Below, one piece after another: positions 42,658 through 50,255 of a stretch of DNA of 64,000 bases. The first letter of the stretch is position 1. The number at the start of each line of letters is the position of its first letter. Under the pieces are notes generated by a model. It had not been told where the DNA came from. It was given only the letters and a program-made list of their open reading frames with translations, and did no database searches. The position numbers were made by a program, and so were the translations under genes. The stretch is taken from contig OW818685.1 of the NCBI GenBank assembly GCA_942493245.1, forward strand, positions 3,038,001-3,102,000, in the 5' to 3' direction. This DNA is from DAOPYU01 sp942493245. Lineage in GTDB: Bacteria > Sumerlaeota > Sumerlaeia > UBA8349.

Positions 42658-43866
42658 TCACTGATCGTTGGAATCGTCCGGGGGCGGCGGTGTCTCGGAA
42701 TTCGACCGGAACAACCCCATCCGGGGCCGGGGCTGCTCAACCTCACCCGCCATCGGTTTTCTCTCGCGGCGCCGTCCCAAAGCATTCGGTTTCATCCGGA
42801 TCAGCGTCTCCAGATCCTTAATCATCGTCTTGTGCAACGGGTACCCCGGCGCCGCTTCCTCGTACAGGACCGCATCGCATCGCTTTGCGATGGATTCCAC
42901 ACAATCGAAATACGAGGCTTCCACGCCCAGATTCCGAAGCCGCTCTAGGATTTCCTCCGTATGCTTCCGCCGGACATCCAGAAGTTTCCGGGCAATGAGC
43001 ACCTGATTCATGAGCAGGTAGCTCTTTTCATAGAATCCCGAGATACTCCCCCGCAAGAGCACCACTTCCATCGGAGCCAACTCGCTCAGAAGGCGTTCGT
43101 CCACCGACGGCTGATCGTCCACCTGGGCGTCGCGATAATGATTGCGGCGCGACAATGCCGACATGACCCGCAGAAACCACCACAACAGGAGAATCGCCAC
43201 CACCACCGCACCGGGAACAATTAACTGAGCCACCGAGAAGTTCTCAAGCCAGGCCATCTTCTCCGATTTTTTCGTTTCATCCTTCCCCGACACCAGTCCC
43301 CCACCCGGAGCCGATTTTGAAACGGACTGCGTCGGCGTAGGCACTGCCGGGCGCGGTGTCCCCACGGGCGCGGGTAACGCCTCCCGGGTCAGCGAGGTGC
43401 CGGAACTGGCCCCGCTCAAATAGGCCGAAGGAAAAATCGAATGCGTAGTCGCCGCAGCGCCCACAGCGGGAGTCGGAGTCGGTATGGCAGTCGGAGTGGG
43501 AGTCGGTGTCGGTTCCGGCGTCGGCGTCGGAGTCGGTTCCGGAGTCGGAGTCGGCGTGGGGGTCCGACTCGAGGAACCCTTGCGGCTCGAAGAACTCTTG
43601 CGGCTCGAGCTGGACTCGCGCGCGGGTGTCAAATCCGGTGGTTTCAACCCATCCTCATCGCTCAGCGTGGGCGTCCGGGTGGGCGAAGCCTTACGATCCG
43701 CCCCGGAACCCTTGGCCGATTCCGGCGTGGGAGTGGGAACCTGAGCCCCCACCAGAACAACCCAGGAAAACAGAAAAAAAACAGTCAAAAACCAGACTCT
43801 CGTCTGACGAAGCGGAACGTGAGCGCGCTGTACGCAACCCCAGCAGTCAGAAAGAAAAGTGGTCAT
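42658..43866 (-). CDS. Membrane protein with Pro/Thr repeat linker and helical C-terminal domain
   Basis: A 402-residue protein I do not recognise by name. A signal-anchor (FLTVFFLFSWVVLVGA) near residue 30 leads to a long linker with serine- and arginine-rich blocks (RESSSSRKSSSSRK) and then a PTPTPTPEP repeat coded near 43480-43580. A second transmembrane helix (LIVPGAVVVAILLLWWFL) near residue 225 is followed by a cytoplasmic helical domain to the end. That domain, with KHTEEILERLRNLGV and SIAKRCDAVLYEEAAPGYP, resembles the C-terminal domains of BatD (TFEEIQE, RCDGARYHSGGGDP) and, more weakly, the DUF4381-like protein. The ATG at 43866 has a GGGGG site. It sits upstream of moxR on the same strand but has its own terminator. 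Function is unknown; context suggests a MoxR/Bat partner. Confidence 0.65.
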   Translation of the reverse strand: MTTFLSDCWGCVQRAHVPLRQTRVWFLTVFFLFSWVVLVGAQVPTPTPESAKGSGADRKASPTRTPTLSDEDGLKPPDLTPARESSSSRKSSSSRKGSSSRTPTPTPTPEPTPTPTPEPTPTPTPTAIPTPTPAVGAAATTHSIFPSAYLSGASSGTSLTREALPAPVGTPRPAVPTPTQSVSKSAPGGGLVSGKDETKKSEKMAWLENFSVAQLIVPGAVVVAILLLWWFLRVMSALSRRNHYRDAQVDDQPSVDERLLSELAPMEVVLLRGSISGFYEKSYLLMNQVLIARKLLDVRRKHTEEILERLRNLGVEASYFDCVESIAKRCDAVLYEEAAPGYPLHKTMIKDLETLIRMKPNALGRRRERKPMAGEVEQPRPRMGLFRSNSETPPPPDDSNDQ

Positions 43867-44105
43867 GGAGAAACCCCCAAATCGGTACTCAAGAATCATC
43901 CGGACATCGAACACATCCGGCCTGCTGGAAACACAGGCCACAACTATGGATAACCCAAATTCACACAAATATCAAGACGTAATCACCGAAACCACATCCG
44001 CCGACGGGGCCAATTGGACCAATTTCCGGCTCCCACTCCCCCGATTCCTCCGCTTGTGTCCCGCGACAACTTGACACACCTCATCCCCATAACAGGGCGG
44101 GTGCG

Positions 44106-45494
44106 TCATTCTGGCGCATCCATGCTTTCCAGTCCCAGCTCCTTCAACCGGCGCTGCAACGTCCGGCGGCTGATCCCCAGACAGGCGGCCGCCTGTGTGC
44201 GGTTCTGTCCGGTCTGCTCCAGCGCGCGTAAAATGCACTGCTTTTCCACCTCGCCCAGATTCAAGCCCCCAGACAGAACCGACGGTTGAGAAGACGGGGG
44301 CACAACCACCGGTTGCGCGCCCCGAATCGCAGAAGGAAGATTCACAACGTCAATGGTTTCTCCCGTGGCGAACACCACCATCTGTTCGATGGCATTGCGC
44401 AACTCGCGGATATTGCCCGGCCAGGGAAACGCCACAATCCGTTCAAGCGCCTCGGACGAAAACCGCAACGGGGGACGCTGGTGCTGTTTACACAATTCTT
44501 CGAGGAAATGCCGTACCAGCGGTGGAATATCTTCCGCCCGTTCGCGCAATGGCGGCAGCGTGATACAGACCACATTGAGACGGTAATAGAGATCCTGGCG
44601 AAAGCGTCCCTCTTCCACCAGTTTTTCGAGATGCTTGTTCGTGGCGGCCACCAGCCGGATATCAATCGCGATCGGGCGATTGGCGCCCACCCGCGTGATC
44701 TCGCGCTGTTCCAAGACGCGCAACAGTTTGACCTGCACATCCAGCGGAATCTCGCTCACCTCGTCGAGAAACACCGTCCCTCCGTCCGCGCTCTCGAAAT
44801 GGCCGATGCGGCGTTGAATCGCCCCGGTGAACGCTCCTTTCTCAGAACCGAACAGTTCACTCTCGAGCAAGGTTCCGGGAATCGCCGCGCAGTGGATCGG
44901 CACAAACGGGCCATTGGCCCGGGCCGAGTTGAAATGGATGGCGCGGGCGATCAATTCCTTACCCGTCCCACTCTCGCCTTCGATCAGCGCAGACGCCCGC
45001 GTGCCGGCCACCATGCGCGATTGTTCGATCACGCTCTGCATCGCCGCGCTCACGCCCACCACGCCCTCGAACTTGAAGCGGTCGTTCAGGAGACCCTGCA
45101 GTTCGTCATTACGGGCGCGCAACGTGTACACCTCCATCGCCTTGGCCACTTTGGCGCGCAATTCATCGAGATTCACGGGCTTGGTGATATAATCGAGCGC
45201 CCCCAGGCGCATGGCTTCCACCGCGTTTTCGATGGTCCCGTAGGCTGTCACCACAATGGTCGCTGGAGGCACCGCCTGCGCAGCGGCCGCTTTGACAACA
45301 TCCAGACCCGACACGCCCGGCATCTTCATGTCGGTCAACACCACATCCACCTGCTCCTCACGCAGAATCTCCAACCCGCGCGTACCATTGTCGGCCGTCA
45401 GAAGCCGATACGGTTGACGGCGAAACCCCATCGCATACGCGTTGAGATTCGCCGCATCATCATCCACGATCAACAAGGTCGGTTTGCTTTTCAA
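44106..45494 (-). CDS. NtrC-type sigma-54-dependent response regulator
   Basis: A 462-residue regulator of the two-component pair with the kinase at 45624. The receiver domain (residues 1-120) starts LLIVDDDAANLNAYAMGF, with the phosphoacceptor Asp in VVLTDMKMPGVSG and a Lys in the TKPVN motif. The AAA+ domain has Walker A GESGTGKELIARAIH near residue 170, the sigma-54 contact loop GAFTGA near residue 225 and Walker B-type GGTVFLDEVSEI near residue 247. A Fis-type helix-turn-helix (TQAAACLGISRRTLQRRLKELG) ends it. The start is a TTG at 45494, preceded by AAAGGA. It should activate sigma-54 promoters; I found no clear target sites in the window. Confidence 0.93.
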   Translation of the reverse strand: MKSKPTLLIVDDDAANLNAYAMGFRRQPYRLLTADNGTRGLEILREEQVDVVLTDMKMPGVSGLDVVKAAAAQAVPPATIVVTAYGTIENAVEAMRLGALDYITKPVNLDELRAKVAKAMEVYTLRARNDELQGLLNDRFKFEGVVGVSAAMQSVIEQSRMVAGTRASALIEGESGTGKELIARAIHFNSARANGPFVPIHCAAIPGTLLESELFGSEKGAFTGAIQRRIGHFESADGGTVFLDEVSEIPLDVQVKLLRVLEQREITRVGANRPIAIDIRLVAATNKHLEKLVEEGRFRQDLYYRLNVVCITLPPLRERAEDIPPLVRHFLEELCKQHQRPPLRFSSEALERIVAFPWPGNIRELRNAIEQMVVFATGETIDVVNLPSAIRGAQPVVVPPSSQPSVLSGGLNLGEVEKQCILRALEQTGQNRTQAAACLGISRRTLQRRLKELGLESMDAPE

Positions 45495-45623
45495 CGTCCC
45501 ATCCTTTCGCTACCCGAACCGGTTTGCTCTTTTCTTCAATCCCCGGAATCAACACAAAGTCATCCGGCTTCCACGTCCACTTTACCGCACCACCGCGCCT
45601 GCGGCAACAGCGCCTTTCTCCCA

Positions 45624-47018
45624 TCACCGTCGAGGCCGCGTTTCGGGAAGCGTGATTTCGATACGCGCCCCTCCCCCCGCCGCGCGCCGTGCGAGAATCT
45701 CTCCTCCGTGCGAATCAATGATCGCCCGCGCAATCGAAAGACCGAACCCGCTCCCCGCGGCCTTGGTCGTGTGAAAGGCCTCGAAAATCCGCTGCTCGTC
45801 TCCCGCCGGAATCCCCGGCCCCGTATCCTCGACCCAAAGCAGCCACTGCGCCGACTCGCGCCGGCCCCCAAGGGTCAAAACCCGATCCGATTGCACTCCC
45901 GTTGAGGCAACCGGTTTCTCCGCCATCGCCTGAATCGCGTTGAAAATCACGTTGTAGAGAACCTGCCGCAAACCCGAGAAATCCGCCTGCACTTCCGCCT
46001 TTTCCGGCAGTTCGATCACCACCCGCACATCCGTTCCCAAGATCTGGGGCTTCAACAATTCGAGAATCTCGTCGGTCACTGCGCGCAGGTCGGTCGTCTG
46101 GGCGCGCACCCCCTCGGGGCGCGCAAACGCCAGAAAGCTCGTCATGGACTGATTCATCCGCTCGACTTCGCGCCCCATGAATCCCATCGCCTGTCGCAAC
46201 AATTCGGGCGACTGCGGATCGTCCGCATCCAATTCTTCCTTCGCAACCGACAGGTTCACGGCGATGGCGTTCAATGGATTGCGAATCTCATGCGCCAGTC
46301 CCGAAGCCAACGTTCCCACATAAGCCATGCGCCCCAGTTTTTCATTCTCGGCCAACAGGTGAACCTGACGGCGCGAGAGCAACATGACCAGATAAATCCC
46401 CAACGCCAGAACCGACACAAAAGCAAACACCAGACTCCAGAGCAGACGGCCAATCTGTTGTCCCGTCATTTCCATATCCCGCCCGATCGGACTTTCCTGC
46501 ACCAGGAAATCCAGATACCCGATCAGGCGCTCGCCCCGATGGATCGGGATCTCGAGCGGGACCGTCTTCAACTCGGGATACTGTTGTTTCAAATGGATCT
46601 GGATTTTATGAAAATCCGCAGGCTTGGGTTTTCCCTCCTCGTCCAGTTCCGTATCCATTGAGATCTTGTCTATTTCGATCCATCCCACCGTGTCCATAAC
46701 CAATTCGCGTTTTTCATTCACCACCCGCACCGCCAGATAGTTACCCAATACCGCACTCAACCGCTTCGCCAGATAGGCATCGTTCTGAAGCGTCTGAAGC
46801 GTGGCTTCCTGTCCCCCCTGTTCGAGCGCATCGACAATCGCCTGCACAGCCCGGCGCCCCTGCTCCTCGGCCATCTGATACGCCTGCTGGCGCTGCACCC
46901 GCTCAAGCGCCGAAATCCAGTAAGCGTTTAACAGAATCACACCCGTACCCAACAGCAACAGGCACAGAATGAACACCAGGACGATCTGCATACGGAACGA
47001 CAACCGACTGAGAAACAT
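45624..47018 (-). CDS. Sensor histidine kinase (NtrB-like)
   Basis: A 464-residue membrane kinase, partner of the NtrC-type regulator 130 bp downstream. One N-terminal membrane helix (IVLVFILCLLLLGTGVILL, about residue 15), a periplasmic sensor region of about 150 residues, then a second helix (LLWSLVFAFVSVLALGIYLVML) near residue 190. The H-box is GLAHEIRNPLNAIAVNL with the phosphorylated His near residue 237; the HATPase has LYNVIFNAIQAM, VEDTGPGIPAG and a GSGFGLSIARAI block. I start at 47018 at MFLSRLSF. No PAS domain is seen; the signal is unknown. Confidence 0.9.
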   Translation of the reverse strand: MFLSRLSFRMQIVLVFILCLLLLGTGVILLNAYWISALERVQRQQAYQMAEEQGRRAVQAIVDALEQGGQEATLQTLQNDAYLAKRLSAVLGNYLAVRVVNEKRELVMDTVGWIEIDKISMDTELDEEGKPKPADFHKIQIHLKQQYPELKTVPLEIPIHRGERLIGYLDFLVQESPIGRDMEMTGQQIGRLLWSLVFAFVSVLALGIYLVMLLSRRQVHLLAENEKLGRMAYVGTLASGLAHEIRNPLNAIAVNLSVAKEELDADDPQSPELLRQAMGFMGREVERMNQSMTSFLAFARPEGVRAQTTDLRAVTDEILELLKPQILGTDVRVVIELPEKAEVQADFSGLRQVLYNVIFNAIQAMAEKPVASTGVQSDRVLTLGGRRESAQWLLWVEDTGPGIPAGDEQRIFEAFHTTKAAGSGFGLSIARAIIDSHGGEILARRAAGGGARIEITLPETRPRR

Positions 47019-47242
47019 GCCACTCACACCCTCACGAATTCGACGATCCGGACGTCCATCCGTCCAGTCCGCCCCCAGAGCATTCCCTGGAAGGCGCACA
47101 AGCCCACCCGTCCCGAGAAAGACTCAGACTGGCCTAAGCAGCAAAAACTGTACCGAAGAAAGAAGAAGAACTGAAGGAAAGAAAATAGAACTGAGCGGAC
47201 CGAATAGACTGGACGGAAAAGGAACAAATTCACCGATGGTTC

Positions 47243-47749
47243 CTATTGGCTACGTTCGTCCCCTCCGGCCCCTGCGGACCGTGCCTCACCAGCCGCCAAA
47301 CCCATCGCCCCCACCCCGGACGTTCTGGCCAGAATCTCCGGCAGTTGGCGCGCCAGGTCCGGATTCTCCGCGGCGACCCGTTCGAGATGCTTCTGCAAGT
47401 CCTCCAGCGACTGCGCCTGAAGTCCCTGAAATTCTCCTTGAATCTCACGCCGGACGATCCGGAAATCCCAAATAGCCAGAAACAACAAACCCACGCAAAG
47501 CGCCAGACACCCGCTCATTTGTACGAGCCGAACCACAACGGAAGCATGCCCCTGAACCAGATAGCGCGCCAGAACCATGCCCCCCGCCAGCATGATCGCT
47601 CCGATCCCCCGCCGCACTAACCTCCCCCGTGCGGCAACCCGAACCTCGGGCGGCGCGTTGCGAGAGACCTCCAAGTAACTTCGAATCTCGAGCATCCCCA
47701 ACACACCAGCCACGACCAGTCCCACGACCATGAAAACCAGACTCCCCAT
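47243..47749 (-). CDS. Small membrane protein of unknown function
   Basis: A 168-residue protein with three hydrophobic segments: LVFMVVGLVVAGVLGML at the N terminus, GAIMLAGGMVLARYLV near residue 50 and SGCLALCVGLLFLAIWDF near residue 80. A helical C-terminal tail follows, with EFQGLQAQSLEDLQKHLERVAAENPDLARQLPEIL, which could be a coiled coil. No family was recognised. It is upstream of the sensor kinase by 224 bp on the same strand and might be co-transcribed with the two-component system. I take ATG at 47749, with an AAAGG site 11 bp upstream; a GTG four codons earlier is possible. Confidence 0.6.
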   Translation of the reverse strand: MGSLVFMVVGLVVAGVLGMLEIRSYLEVSRNAPPEVRVAARGRLVRRGIGAIMLAGGMVLARYLVQGHASVVVRLVQMSGCLALCVGLLFLAIWDFRIVRREIQGEFQGLQAQSLEDLQKHLERVAAENPDLARQLPEILARTSGVGAMGLAAGEARSAGAGGDERSQ

Positions 47750-48256
47750 GCCTTGAGTCACCTTTCAGTCCCTCTCTCACAAAACCCCAGTTACGAACAC
47801 ACGCCCCCTCCCCACCGGACAACGCAAATATTATGACACGAGTCGGCCCCACCGTTCAAGCAATTCCCCTGTTTCCGCCTGCCGGTTCCGGCGGTTTCCC
47901 ATTCGGAACCTGAACTCAGTTCGGGCGAAAAAAAACTTGCATTTCCCTGTCCTGTCCACATATTGTATTATAGCATTGAGCGATGGGCATATTTGCGCGT
48001 TGACTCCAATGTCCATTGAGTTCTCATGCCAGAAAAAGACTGGTTTTTCAAAGGAGGTCCGTTCCACTCCTCCCGGGTATCCCCCGGATCGAAAGTGCAG
48101 ACCGAGTATCGCAACTCTTCTGATCTCAAAGAACTGCGAGAATTTCGATGCACGGTCTCAGACAAATCGTTCCGGAGTTTTTCCCGTCCCGTTACTCCAA
48201 CACTGCTTGCGACATGCGCCCAAGCACCTGTTCTCACTGCTAAGGAGGTTGCTCCC
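47750..48256. other. Divergent interval before the MerR-type gene
   Basis: About 500 bp between the small membrane protein and the MerR-type gene. It holds the candidate promoter at 47937-47966. In the likely leader, a strong Shine-Dalgarno-like AAAGGAGG at 48050-48057 has no start codon at the right distance and is followed by a complementary CCTCC at 48069-48073. No separate gene is supported. Confidence 0.45.
47937..47966 (+). promoter_or_regulatory. Candidate promoter of the MerR-type gene
   Basis: TTGCAT (47937-47942), 18-bp spacer, TATTGT (47961-47966); an alternative -10, TATTAT, is at 47966-47971. It would give a leader of about 280 nt before the gene at 48257. Confidence 0.35.
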
Positions 48257-48667
48257 ATGAGACCCGCCATAACGCCTTCAACTGAAGAAAAAAACCCGGA
48301 ACCGCGTTCGTCGTATCCGAAAAAATTGTTCTATCGCATTCAGGAGGTCAGTAAAATCACCGGCCTGAAACCGTATGTGTTGCGTTACTGGGAAACGCAG
48401 TTTCCCGCTCTGGCGCCTGAAAAGGACAAGAGCGACCAACGCCGCTACCGGCAACCCGACATCGAGTTGATCCTGCGGATTCAGGATCTGCTCCACCGCC
48501 AGAAGTACACCATTGCCGGGGCGCGTCAGTTGATTCAGTCGGAACGCGGACACGGAGCCCGTTGTGCGCAGCAGCCAGCGGTGACCCCGCCGCAACCGAC
48601 ACGCCAGACGCAGCTGCGCCAGATCCGTGCCGAACTGTGCGATATTCTCAAACAGTTGAACGCTTGA
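48257..48667 (+). CDS. MerR-type HTH regulator
   Basis: A 136-residue transcription regulator. The winged HTH includes KKLFYRIQEVSKITGLKPYVLRYWETQFPALAPEKDKSDQRRYRQPDIELILRIQDLLHRQKYTIAGARQLI, close to MerR-family members that often follow ihfA/pheT in Deltaproteobacteria. The short C-terminal part after residue 105 (QPTRQTQLRQIRAELCDIL) is likely a dimerisation helix without a classic metal-binding site. I put the start at 48257 because a perfect AAGGAGG lies 8 bp upstream; a frame of 77 more codons exists but lacks a ribosome site and reads like leader sequence. Its effector is unknown. Confidence 0.82.
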   Translation: MRPAITPSTEEKNPEPRSSYPKKLFYRIQEVSKITGLKPYVLRYWETQFPALAPEKDKSDQRRYRQPDIELILRIQDLLHRQKYTIAGARQLIQSERGHGARCAQQPAVTPPQPTRQTQLRQIRAELCDILKQLNA

Positions 48668-48726
48668 GAAAACCGCCCCGGACCGGAAACGCGGGTGGAA
48701 AAAATGGAGCCGTCGGAAGATTCTTC

Positions 48727-48755
48727 TTGATTCCTCGATGGCCATCGGGTAAGTA
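48727..48755 (+). promoter_or_regulatory. Candidate promoter of the tRNA-Asp pair
   Basis: TTGATT (48727-48732), 17-bp spacer, TAAGTA (48750-48755), 15 bp upstream of the first tRNA-Asp. Moderate match. Confidence 0.4.
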
Positions 48756-48770
48756 GTAAGACCCCTGTGC

Positions 48771-48848
48771 GGGGGTGTAGCTCAGTTTGGTTAGAGCGCC
48801 GGCCTGTCAAGCCGGAGGTCGCGAGTTCAAGTCTCGTCACTCCCGCCA
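48771..48848 (+). tRNA. tRNA-Asp (anticodon GTC), first copy
   Basis: Starts GGGGGTG, which pairs with CACTCCC near the 3' end (48838-48844), and ends GCCA with encoded CCA at 48846-48848. The D-arm is GCTCAGTTTGGTTAGAGC, the anticodon stem CCGGC/GCCGG holds CTGTCAA, anticodon GTC, and the T-arm is GCGAG/CTCGT with TTCAAGT. Confidence 0.97.
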
Positions 48849-48922
48849 TTTATCGTCACTCAAGACGCCCGCCCAAGCGGGCGATTTTAATGAAGCGGAG
48901 CGGTTTTTTTCTTCCCCATTGC

Positions 48923-49000
48923 GGGGGTGTAGCTCAGTTTGGTTAGAGCGCCGGCCTGTCAAGCCGGAGGTCGCGAGTTCAAGTCTCGTCACTCCCGCCA
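48923..49000 (+). tRNA. tRNA-Asp (anticodon GTC), second copy
   Basis: Identical in sequence to the copy at 48771-48848, 74 bp downstream. The identity also includes the two bases GC just before the 5' end. A hairpin between the copies (CGCCCGC/GCGGGCG near 48867-48885) separates them, and a strong terminator follows. Confidence 0.97.
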
Positions 49001-49018
49001 TCGCTTCCCTGATTATTC

Positions 49019-49047
49019 AAAAGCCCGCCAAATGGCGGGCTTTTTGT
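49019..49047 (+). terminator. Rho-independent terminator after the tRNA-Asp pair
   Basis: AAAGCCCGCCA and TGGCGGGCTTT form a stem of 10-11 bp with a 3-nt loop, followed by TTTTTG. It is also positioned to serve as a terminator for the convergent gene at 49093, whose minus-strand transcript meets a T-run there. Confidence 0.85.
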
Positions 49048-49092
49048 TATCGCGCTGGCTCGTTTTGAATAACCGGAACCACTCGGGTTTTC

Positions 49093-50052
49093 TTAACTGT
49101 TGAATCCCGATGGTCCACTCGAGTTCGAATGGACCCGAATGCTGACGGGACGATCGGTTCCCTGAGGAACCGGATCGAAAAAGGCAAGAATCTCGGTTCG
49201 TTTCCCCGGCCAGATATTGATCAGCATCAGGCTGGAGAGCAGATGGACCAGGTACAGGCCGCGTCCGTTCGTGTCGAGCAATCCTTTCAGACTGGTCTGC
49301 CTGAAGAACCGCTCCCAAGCCACATGGGGCGCCAGAAGCCCCTGATTGTCCGAAACAGCCAACGCCCCGCTGGTTTGAGACCCATCTTGAGGATTGAGGT
49401 ACGTGGTCCACTCGACACACACCTCGTCCTCGGAATCCAGCAAGGTTTTCGATACGGCGCCGTACTTCGGATGGCTTCGAATGGTACGAAAGGCATGAAT
49501 CAGAGCGTTGTTCAGAATCTCCTCAAAAACCAGCTGCAAATCATAGGAATCCACCGGCACCTGACCCTCGAAGTCCGCGGAAACCGACTCGAGGACCTCG
49601 CTCCGGCGGGTCTGATCCGTCAAACGGTATCGCTTGATGGGATGACCTTCCGGGAAATAATCCGATAACCCGCCTCTCTGGTTCGGGTCCACCAGATGTT
49701 TGAAGAACAGATGCAACTGCCGGTCGGAAAGATCCGAACTCACCGGAAGCGCCGCGCCCACGCCGTAGGTCTGCAAGTTCGTGTAGATCGGCGATTCGGT
49801 GGTGCGGGCCAGAAACGCGATGGGAAGATCGGGATGATTCAGATGAGCCACCCGCAGCAGATCTTTATTCAGCGAATCCAATGGCTGCTCCAGAATCAAC
49901 GCAGCAAGCGACTTCTCCCCGGCCAGGAGGGCCGTCGCTTCGCACTCTTCATCCAGCCAGATCCATTCATAATCCGCGCTCAGGCACTCGCCCAGCCGCA
50001 CACGGAAATCCGATGGAACCCGCCAACCGGCAATCAGCGATTTCTCAGACAC
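49093..50052 (-). CDS. HATPase (anti-sigma-factor type) with degenerate receiver domain
   Basis: A 319-residue cytoplasmic protein. The N-terminal 125 residues fold-pattern like a response-regulator receiver, but the phosphoacceptor position reads Glu in AALILEQP, and the Lys of the last strand is replaced (ALPVSSDL). The C-terminal half is a GHKL ATPase of the anti-sigma RsbW/histidine-kinase type: N box LVFEEILNNALIHAF near residue 185, a DNQGL box near residue 240 and a G2-like DTNGRGLYLVHLLSS near residue 280. No H-box histidine is present, so it is not a typical sensor kinase. It probably controls a sigma or partner protein; which one is unknown. GTG start at 50052 has a good GGAGG site. 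Confidence 0.7.
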   Translation of the reverse strand: MSEKSLIAGWRVPSDFRVRLGECLSADYEWIWLDEECEATALLAGEKSLAALILEQPLDSLNKDLLRVAHLNHPDLPIAFLARTTESPIYTNLQTYGVGAALPVSSDLSDRQLHLFFKHLVDPNQRGGLSDYFPEGHPIKRYRLTDQTRRSEVLESVSADFEGQVPVDSYDLQLVFEEILNNALIHAFRTIRSHPKYGAVSKTLLDSEDEVCVEWTTYLNPQDGSQTSGALAVSDNQGLLAPHVAWERFFRQTSLKGLLDTNGRGLYLVHLLSSLMLINIWPGKRTEILAFFDPVPQGTDRPVSIRVHSNSSGPSGFNS

Positions 50053-50255
50053 GGCATCCTCCCTCCGGAAGAAAATGACACGGTTCGCCTACCCAAGCCA
50101 ACTCGATACGCACAAACCCGGCAAAAAAACCTCTTCAGACGCTTATTCTATTCCGGACAGAAAGCCGTCGCCACTTTTTTTTGACGCAGAATCGGTCGTA
50201 AAACGCACGGCTCATGCAAAAACCCACGCACACGCAGAACCCCGGAGCCGGAAGA

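Noticed and set aside
43867..44105. Sigma-54 promoter for the 42658 gene (target of the NtrC-type regulator)
   Set aside because: No GG-10-GC pair with a reasonable match was found on either strand.
46980..47230. Purine-rich tract near 47150 as an RNA gene
   Set aside because: No stable secondary structure or RNA-gene features; simply a purine-biased stretch.
48026..48256. N-terminal extension of the MerR-type gene by 77 codons
   Set aside because: A perfect AAGGAGG precedes the ATG at 48257, and the extension has no family match.
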